Position numbers and translations under genes: made by a program
From: Diprion similis
Lineage: Eukaryota; Arthropoda; Insecta; Hymenoptera; Diprionidae
Length of the DNA: 64,000 nucleotides
Direction of reading: 5' to 3'
Assembly (NCBI RefSeq): GCF_021155765.1
Contig: NC_060114.1
Coordinates: 9,701,001 to 9,765,000, forward strand
Shown here: piece by piece, positions 49,501 through 61,700 of the stretch
Position numbering within the stretch: the first letter of the stretch is position 1
How the letters are laid out: the number at the start of each line of letters is the position of its first letter
The notes under the pieces: generated by a model
The model's database searches: none
What the model was told of the DNA's origin: nothing
The model's input: only the letters and a program-made list of their open reading frames with translations

Positions 49501-52471
49501 GAGACATTGGCCCAGGCCCAAAGCGGAGAGAATCCTGAAATTTACACAGCTCACATTACAATTTTCGCATTGATTTACTTTTTGGGAAACCAGGTGTAAC
49601 GAGAAAAACTTTTTTACGAATAGTTGATAATGTGTATAGTCAAAAATGTGTAGTCCAGTCAACCAATTTTATGATAAGCTTTACTATAATTTTGGCTGGG
49701 TACACTGTACATAAATGTCCCTTCTAACGAACTGTTTTAGTTAACATAAAGTTAACATAAATAAAATATTGGTTATTCAGAGATGTTCAACCACACTATT
49801 CTTGGAACTATTGTTGGAAGCACACCACTTTAATGCGCGCTTGTAACAAGGTGTACCTATAGTTGGAACAATCTATTCACTGTTGGTCAATATTACGATA
49901 ATTCTTGTAATTAATCGATTTCTTCGCCTGTGTGTCATTTTATATGACGGATTAATTCTATAACCAAGGTGTGTACAGTACGAGAAACCAATAATGTAGT
50001 TCCAGTAACTATATCATTATTGTTGCATTAACCATAAATCTAGCTGCGATTTCTTGTGATGCTCAAACAAGTGCCCAGGGTTCAAATCATTTTTTCATAG
50101 ATTAGGAATGCGTTACTCGTTTTTGTGCGTTGATAATACGTACTCAGAAACGTAATGTGTGCGTGGTATGTCGCATATCAAGTAAAATTCCGCGTAATTA
50201 TCAGAGAAACTTTTTCCCCTGGCACGCGATAACACCAACTACAATGTTCTACTTATGATGCAGGTATGGTTTTCGCTACCATGTCTCCATGGCTTGGGTT
50301 ACTATATTTTATAGAGGAATTACAGTTAATCAGAATATTTTCTCAATGTATGTATCGTTATTTATCGAATACTGGCCACGAGTTCGACTGCGGCAGCTGA
50401 TTTTACCTGAAACCCACATAAAGCAGCTTTTCTCGTTCTAGGGTCGGGTGGCCAGTATTCGATAAATGACCCTTATAGGTATAATAAGGATATTATTACC
50501 CGACGAATAGTTGCTATGATTGGCAACGTTACACGCATTTGTAATTACCTACGTAAACGATTGTAATCTCGGAATATTGAGACTCTGTGCGTTTTAGGCA
50601 GCCGAATATGCAACACCTAAATTACATCGTTTATGCATGATATTCTTGGAGTTATATTGTTACGTTACGAACGACATAACACAAGTTATAGGTACCTACC
50701 TAAATAATAAACCGTACGACTGCGTTCGTGACAGAAGTCGATACGTAAGCCAATTGACATGGAATGCATTGTACCTATAGTACAATATCTGCGTAGTTGC
50801 CTCACGCGTCAGAGCATCTTGGAGGGATCACCATTGACTTATGTATGCACCTTTATATGTTGAATATAAATAAGACTCGAGGTTTAAATCGAAAAATATA
50901 CATACGTCTGCGTGGGTTTTTGTGTGTTTTTCATTAAAAAAAAAACGGAATATACAATGGACATACTTTATGAAGTAAAGATGATATTGTACAAGTACAC
51001 CGTTTGATAACCACGCTAAGCAATGGCCCCACAATTTTTTTTTCGTTTCAGCTCTGCTAGCCATCGTTGCGTCTGGTTTATTTGCTCTGCAGACAGACGA
51101 TCGAGCCAACAGTTTTCTCATCACCCGGGGAGAAGCTTTTTACATGCAGGTAATACACTTTCTATTTATATTTAATCCGAGTCTGTGTACTTAATCATAC
51201 GAGTGCCACATAATTGCTCGATAGGATCTTTCGTAGGTATAACGCTGTACGGCATACGGTCACAGTCGGTTCTGTGGGTGTATAAATGAATTTCGGCAGC
51301 TTATGAGAATCAATTACGATTAATTAGTCCCATCTTGGTAAACGGTATAATGAGGAAACAATCTTATTCGGCTTACACGGTTCTCAAATTATAATTCTAC
51401 AGGGTCCATTCTAGAGCTGTGCGATTAATCGATTAATCGACAATTTCGGTTACTCAATTTTCCAATAATCGTATGATCGGCGGTTTCGATTAAGCGATTA
51501 ATCGAAGTTGTCTCATAGTAATTTTCCGGGTCAATCGATATGTGAATCGAAACCGTCGACTAATCGATTAATTGGAAAAACGAATAATCGAAAACCGATT
51601 AATAGATTAATCGAGCAGCACTAGTTATTCTAGTCGTCCGGCTCTGGTGTTTAGCCAGATATATATAAACAACCCCGTATATTATTTAATAAAAACTACC
51701 CTGCCAGTGTTCAGAATAAAGTCAACGAAAAATCGATGAATGCAAATGACCTGCTGCAATCGGGATATTGATAAGGATCAATTTATACGCACAGCTGTTA
51801 GTTTCTCCAGTTCACTCACACCGTGGTTCACGGGCACGTGGCCTCATATGACACACTGCACGTGTGGGTGGGTGATGAAGAACACGGGGGCGCGTCTCTG
51901 TTCGCCAACTCGACGAATTGTGCGAACCGTTTCAACATGGAGACCGTGCAGGTGTTACAGGTCACGTGCCGCACATATCAAAGTATTACGGGTGCGCGTG
52001 TATGTGTTGACGAATCATAAAAATATGATGTGCCCAGAATAACGACTGCTATTATTACTACTATTGTTAGTATTATTTTTATTATTATTACTATAGATAT
52101 AAGAGTGATCGGGCTTGACATTAAAAACAATCGGTAAGGTCGCCAACCGTGCAGTTGCCATGCTGCTGGGAATGGTACAGGTTGGTCAAGTTGGTACGGT
52201 GATTACGTTTATTTGTTTTTCATTCGATGTAAGAATAGAGGCGGGTTACTGATAATCGAAATGATTCCCTTCGCCGCGGGCGTCATGTGTCATGCGTGTG
52301 TTTTTCGTTGTGGTTTGCCCGCTGGATGTGTCGGATTTGCAGTATAACCTTCGACGTGTAATTCGATATTCAAAATTCTTTATAATTTGCCAGGAAAGTT
52401 AGAGCAGTGAATTGTTTATCCGGCTCGTTCGTTTCTTTCGTCAGTTAGTTCTTTTTCTTTGTTTTTTTTAT

Positions 52472-52502
<31 letters not shown>

Positions 52503-54438
52503 CCCGACAACTCGAATTTCCAAGCTTCAGACTCGGGGAGACAATGAAAAAAGAGTCAGTCTGGTCTCAGCACGAGTTAGCATCGCGCCGCTTGTGCAAG
52601 TTTGACAGATCTCATGGGTTGTGTATTCAAAAATTATTATGAGTGAAAGAAAAAAGCGACGATTGTTGAGAGAAGCAAAGGATGAGATCAAGCTGGAACG
52701 CAGCCGAACGAAACAACGCGGAAAGGTATGATCATGTTTGACAACCAATATCATGAAGATTATACCTCGCATATCAACTGAACTGAAAAAACTTTGAATA
52801 AGCGTGAAAATCAAACTGGGCAAATCGGGAATTATTCAGCCAAGAAGACAGAGAGCATAAGCACATTTGACGTGCTCCACTTTCGATTCTACGCGAATGA
52901 ATCGTGAGGTAATTCGTGAAATAGTTATACCCTGTAAGGTATAATACGCCATATAATAAATGGGTGTGGTATAATTAAAACTCCACGACACGGCAGTCTT
53001 ATTTGTTTTCGGGCAGTTCCTAAGATCGCGTTCGTGCCGAGAATTGGGAACAGGGAGTAGTTAAGTAACTTTCTTTCTACTGTGCAATTCGATGGGGTTG
53101 TGAAAAGAAAAGACCCTACGCCGTTCAGGCTCGCAGTGCCTTAACACTTATAATCAATCAATTTCACTGACTTTTCACTGATGTTTCAATGATTTCTAGA
53201 AGTATACTTATAACTGATTCAGATTTCGAGAGTATACGCTCTGTTGGCAACATAATGTTCGGTATTATAACCCTTGTCTTCGGTCCAAAGCTTCTGGGGG
53301 TTGTCGGAACACCCAGAAAGCGTTGACGTATACATTATAAGCTCATTGTTCCACAACCGAGCTGTGCGAGTCCTGATCCTTTCTGTATATACATTGTACC
53401 TGTTATACTATCGATCATGCTTTTAACATGCACACCAACAGCTCCGCGTGGGCGTCGAAAAACAAGGATTAATTACCCGGTATGCTCGATTTTATCATGT
53501 TATTAGCTGGCGGCAATTGCATTGAATTTTGGCGTGCTGGTGTCTGCTGTCTACGAGGGCATTTACGCACGGAGAGGTGGTGACCCGACCAAACTTCGAG
53601 ACGTTCATACTTCTCATGGTACCACGATTGACAACCCGGGATACCGGGAAGCCCGTTACCCCACGAATGGTGAGTTAGTTGACTTGTACGGTATATTACT
53701 GCGTGTTTACTAATTACATTATACATGTATAATACCGCTGTTATGTGAGTAAATATTTTCATTCGGCTTACTATGCACACTATAGTGATCCGTAGAGCGC
53801 AAATCATACCGAAAGGACCTTTATGGTACTCGGCAACTTCTTGTACTTTGACATAATTTTATCGTTGAATGTTGAGTTGTGAAATGTCTGTATTGTTTGT
53901 GTAGAAATATACGTTCGAGTTCAGCATTAGCGAAAACATTATATATGACTCAAAGAACATAGAGGGGTGCCACGGGTCTTGCGCATGAAATAATGTACAC
54001 AAAGCACGTACTATCCATTTCCAAGTTCCACGCTTCGAATATTTGCGAATCGGTTGTAACAGATTTGATTTCACGGTGTACTGGCATCGATAACTACGTA
54101 TATAGATACCTTCATGTACATATATGTATACAAATAATATGGATTTTCGATGGCAGACCACGATCCGTTCCATTGACGAGATATTATTTTTAGGGGCTGG
54201 CATTTCAATGACCGACGCCAGTGGTAAGCCTCACCCCGGTGGTGCCGGAAACGGATCGATGGCATCGGTGGCAACGTCCGGCAGCGCAGCCAGCACTTCA
54301 TCCCCGCTCAGAAGCTCCCTAAAGAAGCCAAAACCAATGGGTATACCGAATCCAGGATTTTCGTCGCACAGTCCGACCTTGTCAAGAAATGGATCTCAGA
54401 AAAAGGTACGAATTCAGACACATTCCACAGAAGTTTGA
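43474..54438 (+). CDS. Claudin-like four-pass membrane protein
   Basis: There are six coding exons: 43474-43660, 47442-47549, 49292-49456, 51052-51149, 53507-53669 and 54194-54438. They total 966 nt, 321 codons plus TGA, with phase kept throughout. A cytosolic head rich in His and Gln precedes TM1 (about residues 27-50, GVLALGILALVLQ). The first extracellular loop has the claudin/PMP22-type signature: TWGYF, then GPW-x2-C-x9-C. TM2 (VWVAGLSATGASVLLAIF) and TM3 (LLAIVASGLFALQ) follow, then a short second loop, TM4 (IALNFGVLVSAVYEGIY) and a Ser/Pro-rich cytosolic tail ending S-T-E-V, a class I PDZ-ligand pattern. Insect claudin-like proteins act at septate junctions or as related tetraspans; which subgroup this is I cannot say. 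The tail assumes read-through of the AAG|gtacga site at 54406; splicing there would give another C-terminus. Confidence 0.9.
45400..45840. mobile_element. Degenerate foldback repeat in claudin intron 1
   Basis: The left half (gacaaggagagtaccatac ... tcatggattctg ... ctttggtccaaaatat) is mirrored at the right (atattttgggcc ... agaatccatcatccgg ... actccacttgtgag). The inversion spans about 440 bp. A related partial copy lies at 37119-37260. No coding capacity. Confidence 0.65.
48361..48516. repeat. Cluster of degenerate TTTCGGTATT motifs
   Basis: Seven or more variants of t-tt(c/t)(c/g)ggtat occur within 150 bp (acttcggtaatt, atttcggtat, ttccggtattt, cattttggtatgg, ctttcggtatgc, gttttggtatcg). 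Spacing is uneven, about 12-25 bp. It looks like a decayed minisatellite or cryptic simple sequence within claudin intron 2. Confidence 0.6.
48657..49138. mobile_element. Foldback MITE, 482 bp, GGGGCATTCC ends, in claudin intron 2
   Basis: The left end ggggcattccacgcca and the right end tggcgtggaatgcccc are perfect reverse complements over 16 bp. The inversion continues inward (ttggaccctc / gagggtccaa, tttgatttt pairs, ggttgccccaac / gttgggataatc, cagtacc / ggtactg). Flanks are gtac and atac, a possible 4-bp target site with one mismatch. Termini resemble those at 34731-35262. Confidence 0.88.
50357..50470. repeat. Short inverted repeat (23-bp arms)
   Basis: The arm at 50357-50379, containing atttatcgaatactggccac, is repeated inverted at 50448-50470 with one mismatch, around a 68-bp centre with further weak pairing (cgagttcga / gttctaggg). 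It lies in claudin intron 3. It could be a tiny foldback element or an RNA hairpin. Confidence 0.75.
51411..51624. mobile_element. Foldback element dense in ATTAATCGAT motifs
   Basis: The left half starts ctagagctgtgcgattaatc and the right half ends gattaatcgagcagcactag. The two are imperfect reverse complements over about 80 bp each. Nearly every 10 bp carries a variant of cgattaatcgatt. Located in claudin intron 4. Probably a short transposon built from, or decayed into, a simple motif. Confidence 0.7.
51811..51951 (+). other. Candidate in-frame cassette exon of the claudin-like gene
   Basis: Between coding exons 4 and 5, a 141-bp segment (47 codons) is bounded by tttctccag and by CAG|gtgtta, with a second donor 9 bp on (ACAG|gtcacg). 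It is open in the same phase as both neighbours, so inclusion would add 47 or 50 residues to the short second extracellular loop. Its GC-rich, third-position-biased codons (GTG, CTG, CAC, TCG) differ from the AT-rich intron around it. The encoded piece includes an N-glycosylation sequon (Asn-Ser-Thr) and one Cys. There is no homology that I recognise. It may instead be an enhancer, as it holds CACGTG motifs. Confidence 0.4.
52473..52502. repeat. TC microsatellite
   Basis: Run of tc dinucleotides in claudin intron 4, preceded by a T-rich tract. Confidence 0.9.
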
Positions 54439-55129
54439 GACGCGATAGGTAACGACCCACGAAAGTAAGCTACCCCAAGTTACCCGCCAAGTTACGCTAT
54501 TAATGGATTAAGATGAGCATTGATTGAATTTCATGCACGCTATGAGTCTGGCTTATGTTAGTTTTACACACTTGGTTGGATGGTAGTGGTTTGACGCTGT
54601 TTGTCAACCTATATTCAATCTAAAATCGAGCCTTGTGATCATAATAAGGGGAATATTAGACGATGTTATGAAAGTAATTTTACACGGTGATGATTTTATT
54701 GCGGTTATACAGCTGCAGGTATTATAACAGTCATGTGGGTGAAACGGATGCCGGTGTACGAATGTTAGAAATATGTTTATCTCATGTACGTACTGTGGTC
54801 CAGAAGAGTTTACAAGCCATCTACAGCGGTCTTTTGCTTCGAAGTCTAGTTTCAGCCCGTTGGCTGTTTTATAAACAACCTTTGGGTTGCACCGTAGAAT
54901 CGTTTGTTATCAAAAGGCCTCGAAAACTCTGAGAGAAATTTTCTGGCTATACGGTAAAAACATACAGGGTCATTTATTCGTTGCCGAACGTGAGATCCGG
55001 GAGAGAGTCGCTCGTTTGGGATGCGCCAGGCGGAACGGTTGCGACAGTCTCACTCCTGTTCACCAATGAATAGACGACCCTGTCTAATATATGATTAATA
55101 TGAATGTAATTACGAATAAATGAATATAC

Positions 55130-55554
55130 GGGCTGATCTACGAACCTTTGGCTAACTTTTGAAGGTAAAAATCAATTCGGCTGAAATTTGGATATGTCTT
55201 ATAGTCCAGTTTTACAGCCTCTGTTCCTCGTCTTTTTCGACAACACGTAGATCAATTTTACCACTTTTTCGAATGGTAAAAAAATGTGACCTAATGTGAT
55301 TTTTGGGTATAAAATCTTTATCTTTCTTAATACGAAGAGCCAGGAAATGAATTGTTTTCATTCCACTCTGAAAATTTCAGGATATACTCCAAACCGTTCA
55401 CTTTTTGAAACAAAGATATAAAAACAGTTTCTTGGAAAAAGGTATGCGGTAGAGTACAGAAAATTGACGGATTTTCATAACTCAGCGTGCACTACACATA
55501 TCTGAATCGAAAATTTTACCCTAAAAAGTAGACCGAAGGTTCGTGGATCGGCCC
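55130..55554. mobile_element. MITE, 425 bp, with about 40-bp terminal inverted repeats
   Basis: The left end gggctgatctacgaacc(t)ttggct...gtaaaa and the right end ttttaccct...agaccgaaggttcgtgg-atcggccc are inverted over roughly 40 bp with several mismatches. Both sides carry the 4-bp flank atac, an apparent target duplication. The interior is AT-rich and noncoding. Confidence 0.82.
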
Positions 55555-56197
55555 ATACACAGGCACACATGCATCTAGGGGACAGTGATTTTCTAATCGT
55601 GCAATATTCTGAAACCTGCGATACAACTGAAGAGTAGTCAAGTGTTACCTTACCTATCAGATTGCATTAGAAATGCGTGTTGTGATCCGAATGATAATTT
55701 TCCCAACTATTCGTACCTGGCGCAATGGTAAATACAGAATTACATGCAAATACAGGGATACGTGCAGCTACCCAACTATATCTATATACATAGGTTTTCG
55801 TACGCATTATGCGAATATTGCGTGTAACGAAAACAAAATCATTGTTATATTTCTATTTATATACGATCTTTTTTCGTAACCAAGTAATATTTAAGATTCG
55901 CGTACTTATAGGATAAAATATCTGCCTTTTCTACTTACTCGCAAAATATCCGTCCAGTCCGAATAAGGGCAGCTACTGTTTTGGCTGCCATATGGGCAAG
56001 AAAATATATTACACGTTATATGTATGTCTAATACATAGTGTATTCTAGTATATATTTATATTATTACTAACTGATGTACCTCTATGTAGTATATAAGCTT
56101 CACTCAAAATCTAAAACAGAAAGAATTTTATCAACATCATAGTTGCTGTTATAATTCTCGTCGAATATCATTATTATCAATAGTTGCCTTATTACTA

Positions 56198-56199
<2 letters not shown>

Positions 56200-56236
<37 letters not shown>
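56200..56236. repeat. ATT microsatellite
   Basis: About twelve copies of the trinucleotide tta. Confidence 0.92.
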
Positions 56237-56237
<1 letters not shown>

Positions 56238-56883
56238 ATATTTATTATTCTCTAGCGTCTTTTTCGTAAGTTACCTCACACCTTTTATTGGGAGCCGGTC
56301 TCATGGTGTTTGAACGACAAAATTGATTTGAAGAAAAAATAAAAATAAAAATATTATACGTATGCAGTTAGCGTTGAGTATGTGTACGCATGCATCACCC
56401 TTCAAGTCAAGTCTTGATAAATAAATGCAACAATCGAGAGGTTTCAAACACTCTTCGATTCTAACCATACGTACTTTAAAAATTGTTATAATTTCTGTAA
56501 GGTCAGGTGAATAAATTATATTGGAAGCAATTGTAATGGATGATAAAAAAAAAAAAGAGTAAAAATTATTACAATAAGCTTAAACAAAAGTTATAATACG
56601 TATGTACTCTTTTTGATGGTATGCATACTCGTAATGTTGTTACATGTTTACGTATGTACATGAATATTATACGGTGCGGTAGTGCTTACGTACGCATCAT
56701 GGAGTTTTTAAACTTCAAAAACACCTCATAAAAAAATCACTATTATCTCCACAAGGTGTTGGGTATACGTCGGTAAGGATTCCCCGCTGAAAACGGAGAG
56801 ATAATATATCTAAGTATATGAAAATGAGCTTGAATTATGCAAACGTATAAAACTGAAGAGAATATATACTCGTCTCAGCGCGC

Positions 56884-56900
56884 GGGGGGGGGGGGGGGGG
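56884..56900. repeat. G17 homopolymer
   Basis: Seventeen consecutive G in otherwise AT-rich sequence, preceded by cagcgcgc. Length may be unreliable, as such runs are error-prone in sequencing. Confidence 0.85.
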
Positions 56901-58731
56901 ATTTGTTTTGTATGGTTAAAGAAAACACGAAGGTTTGTAAAAAAAATTAATATTTAATTGTATATCAGTTTATAAGTTTAAAACTTGACGACGAAACTAT
57001 TGACTTGCGTAACGTCACGGTATAGTAGTACAGGTAATTATTCTCACCAGGAGATAACTGGATACGATTAAATCTGACTCTCGTTATGTTGAAATTGACC
57101 GTTTCATGGCATCCTAGCTCGCATGTACAATACAACCATTCTTATCACCGGTTGATGTCCCGTGGCTTTTCGTCAGTTCCGCATTTCAAGAACTACCGAG
57201 CCAAGGATCGCAGGTAACTACGTAGGAAAGTATTATTATACACTTAAATCTGGGCGTGCTGGAGCATTGATCAGCCAACGTCATATTCATGGTTAACAGT
57301 GTATGACGGAATCATTGGATAGCTCGGATGCTCTAACCTCTGGGATTCCATGGTGGTTGATACTATACGCGCATATAATCAGTTGACAATGAGATAATAT
57401 TTGGGAATTCACGCAACCCAAGGCGTGGGACGGTTGTTCATTACAGAATAGGTACATAACTTATCGTTAAGGTTCGAACATAAGCTCCGGCTCTTTCGAC
57501 GCGAACGAGGAATGAGCGAAGGTCGGGTAGGTGGGAGGGGGAGCGTAAGAACACACGAAAAAAAATTTTGCCGAAGTAAAAAATATCAGTATCGTGAAAA
57601 AATAGAAAAACTATTGCAATCACGCTATCGTGATGTCAACGATACTGATCTATTTGCTGCGGATATTTCAGTTCTGGAACTGCAGTATAACTGGCAACTT
57701 TAAATGTTCGATTCACTAGACCATGCCGGGACAACAGCAATAGTTTTTATGATCTCTCTTACTTTAGTCCGTTTTAAGATCACAACTGCAATGCTGCAAT
57801 TTCTACCATTCAATTTTCCTGTAACATCAACAACTGGTGATAGTGATCAACAACTGGACTACAGTTGAGGTTACATCACCTTCATCTTTTAGCTTTTTCA
57901 CAGATGAAGTAGATTTGACGATATTAGGTTAAAATTTTGTCTGATCCAGATGATTGTTGATTTCTTTTTTCACTTTAATACTCTATTTGCAGTTACTTTT
58001 AGGTTATGGTGCAGCAGAATATTGCTATATAAAGCACGTGCGGAAAGTACTACAGTGATATAAAGTAATACTTGCAATAGCATAAACACGATTTTAATCT
58101 CAAGTTAACAACGCAGCATTGCCAAAACAATGTGATAGAATTGACTGCATCACGATACCAGAATCTTACAAGCACACAAAAAAATATTCGGCTTCTGAAC
58201 TTGTATCTAAAACAATCGAATCATTCTACGATCGCTACAATTTCTCAGAAAATCCAATGATTGTCAACAATTTTTCAGCAACAGTAACAATACAAAGTTA
58301 CCGCATCTGTCAAATAGTTAACTGTGATTAGAGTCAATTATACTACAATTGGAGTTTCTTTGGCAATTCCTTTTCTCCGTGCTTAAGCACGTACGAACAC
58401 AGCGTCAGGTAGATGTAGAAAGTACTTTCGGACAAGATTTTTAAGAATTTCTTGCAAGTCTGTGGTACTTGCATTACCGTGGGTATCGAGAATAGAAATA
58501 CACGGAGCCAGTATTGCACGATATGGGCAAAGCTATGGGCGTTACCAGGGCGACGTGTATTGGAAATGTATCTTATCCAGAACCAGAATATCTCACAAGG
58601 GTATGCGTCAAATCTGGAGCCATGAGTTGGTGCTGCGAGTGTACGGGGTGGGTGCGGATGCATATCCACATCCATCCTACCCGTAAATGCGGTAGTATTA
58701 TATACCTATGCCCTGGAAATTGGACTTACTA

Positions 58732-61700
58732 TCAAAAATAAGTCTCTCGGTCTTTCGGAGCGCTGGATATCAGCTCTCGGCGTTTCCACACGGGCGCTGG
58801 AATCACCCTGGTATTTTGCGTGGAAGGCGTCGGCGTCATAGACGTCGACATCGTCGTCGTTGTGGTCGTCGTCGTCGTTGCCGTCGGCGGTGACTTGGCT
58901 GCGAGGGTTTCGGCGTCAGGTATGTGCCTTGTTTGATGCCGCGAGTCGGTGTAACGTCTCTTTGTATATTTCTTATTTTCGTTCGAATTGGTAATTGGTT
59001 GTTGCTGTTTCGGTGACGGGCTCGCCGGTGAATTACTAATTTCCGGTTTGGTGATGTGCAGCATTCTCTCGATATCCGCGGTCTTCGACCTGCGCCAAAG
59101 AAAGCGATATAAGTATACGTATTATGGTCCGTCGTTCACTTCGAAAATCTTAGTATCTAATCTAGAAATCGTTTAGAAATTGGCGACAACGGAGCTGTTT
59201 TACCGTCACGAGTAAAGCAGACGACTTTATACTCGCTTATACTTGTCGCTAATTTTACATCCTTCACGCAGGACTATATCACCCACCTTAACACGGCACC
59301 GCCGATACTAGTTATGCTTGGCGTGTAAGAGCCAACCGAGCTCTTCGGGGTTTCCAAGGATGCAGCCGTTGATACAGTCTGACTGTTCTGACTGCTTGAC
59401 CTCGATATTTGGCGAACTTCGCTCGAGGTAGTAAAGGACACCCTTTGCAGAACAGCGTGATGATCGGGTATGTAGGAAACCGCAGTGACCGCGCTATCGG
59501 GACTCGCCGGCGGACTGGACGCCCACGAGGGTGGCGAGCTTGGGGGTTGATCGCCCGACAAGGTAGTCGAAGATCCCACCGCGCTGTCGCTTCCGTGTCT
59601 ACCGCCACCTAGGGGACCAGATTATTTCTCATTAAAGTCTAGCCACGCCATACATCGACAGGCACGCGCAGTGATAACCACAATGGAATCAACACTGGCT
59701 TCCAGTGCATGCTTGCACGATGATCAACAGGTGTTTGGCGGGTGGAGGAGTGTTGAGTGCTTGTAATAGATCAGTTGGATCATATAATAATAACTGTATA
59801 ATATATAAATCAGCGTTTCATATAAACAGTCACCTTCGCTGCAACCGGATATCGATCGTTGTCTTTGCCGCCGCGGGGGTGCGCATGGTTGTTTCGGTCC
59901 TTCCTCGATGTAAGGTATATCGGGGTCGTCGAGGTTTAGGGTGAATCCGGACATGGGTATCGTCAGGCTGGCCGTAATCACCATGGGTGACGATTTTCGC
60001 CTAGGATCGGTTGGATCCTCGCTCGAACCGCTGTCGACGCTGTTGCTGCGGGTGCTCCCGTCCTTTCGTCGAAAACCGGGACGTTTCGATCGCCTCGGCC
60101 TTGGCCCGATGTCGCCCCCGACGCCGGCTGTCTGATGGAGACACTGTTCCCGCGTCCAAACCTTCCGTGGCGCTACGGCTTCCTCGGAGAACGTCTCCGC
60201 CTCGCTGCAAGGATCACCATCGTCCCCGCATTGCCTGTGGGCGAATCTCGTTCAATAAGCAATATCGAAAACGAAACGATGCGTCCCATCGACCATGTAT
60301 TGTATGGAGGTATAACGCGATACGATATTATGCGTATACCTGTACAAGGTAGCCAGGTATACAGATATACGATAAAGGGATAAAAAGGGGTGCAAAGTGT
60401 TTTCGCTGATTACTCGCTATCTCTTGCTTCCCATGAGATATCGACTTGGTTTTTTGCTTCTAACGGTTCCTCATTCAACCTCCTAAATACGATTTTCGGT
60501 ATTTTTCTAAATTCAACTCCTAAAGGGATGAATTCGGCTGCTAAGGAGCTGAAAGGGAGTTCGTCTAAAGCTTAGGTCATGAAATTTGGATGCGGGCGAA
60601 GTTGCGACGGGGTAGCTAGTACCCTATATGTACGGAAAGTGGAAACTTACTCGTCTGCACGGCGGGTCAAAGCGGCGTCCAGGTCGGCGGGATGCGTGTC
60701 CATCATGTGTAGATAGAGTTCGTCGAGGAGCGCTGCGGGTACGGTGAACAAAACTGAACTATGTTCGAGCAGAGCGCGGACGACGTTTATCACGTCGATT
60801 CGTTCTTCAGCCCTTTCCGCCGAGATTTCCGGTCGCGCTTGCCCTGGCTTAACGCAGTGTAGGATGTTCGGCGCAAATACCTGCTTGGTCGGTGCAGAAA
60901 AAAGTTTTACACAGCTGTACCTACCAAGACAATTTGATTATTGGGATGGACAATTTCCTCATAACTCATCATCGGAATCAATAGAACTGAGTCGAGACTT
61001 TTGCGGAGTACAAAATATCTCAAAACTTAGCAATGAAACTTGGATTACGTCTCGGCGTGAGATAAGAAATGACATTTTGGAAAACTAGAAAGCAGTCCGT
61101 TTGACCTGCTTTTTTTCTGATCCATCTATCAGTTTTTTTTTTTTTTTCCGTTTCTTTCACGCGATTTTTGTTCTTACGGTAGCCAAGTTAGTTGCGTCCA
61201 TCTTGTTACCGGCGATCCATTCACCGGCCTCATTTTTGTGGTCCTCGCTGTTCCCAGCAACTTCACCTAAGAAATTGAGCAAAGCCCACAGAGTGTCACG
61301 ATTTGGCGCCGGCAACAGTTGAATCAAATGCTGCAGAGCTTCCTGCTGCAGTCGTCTGTTTCTTATCTCTGTAAATTGTGCGGTAATGATAAATCATTAA
61401 TATGTTAGAAATCGAATGGATTCAAAGAATACGTTGAACAAAATAACAGCCTCGACAACATGATGGTAGGGAAATGAAAATGAAAATAAAAAATCGACGA
61501 GGCATCGATTTTGGCGAGGTAAGTTCTAGAAACGTATACAATATTCGTGAGTTGGGTAATACAGCTGCGTCCACACCAATGTGTCTCATGCCAACCTACT
61601 CTGTGTGTGAACGAACGCCTGGTAGAGATCTCTGCACAAAAGAGGATCTGGTAAATCCCGAAAGTACTCCTTCAGCAGAGCAGCCACATCGTGCGGGCAT

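Larger units (their letters stand above)
54439..58731. other. AT-rich spacer between converging genes
   Basis: This holds the 3' flanks of the claudin-like gene (plus) and the RhoGAP gene (minus). Possible plus-strand AATAAA signals lie near 55114 and in the aataaaaataaaa tract near 56338. It also holds a transposon (55130-55554), an ATT microsatellite and a G17 run. No gene is recognised; the open frames at 57512-57703 and 58119-58331 are short and featureless. Confidence 0.5.

Noticed and set aside
57512-58331. Short plus-strand frames downstream of the claudin-like gene
   Set aside because: No domain, no conserved motif and AT-rich codon content equal to the surrounding spacer.
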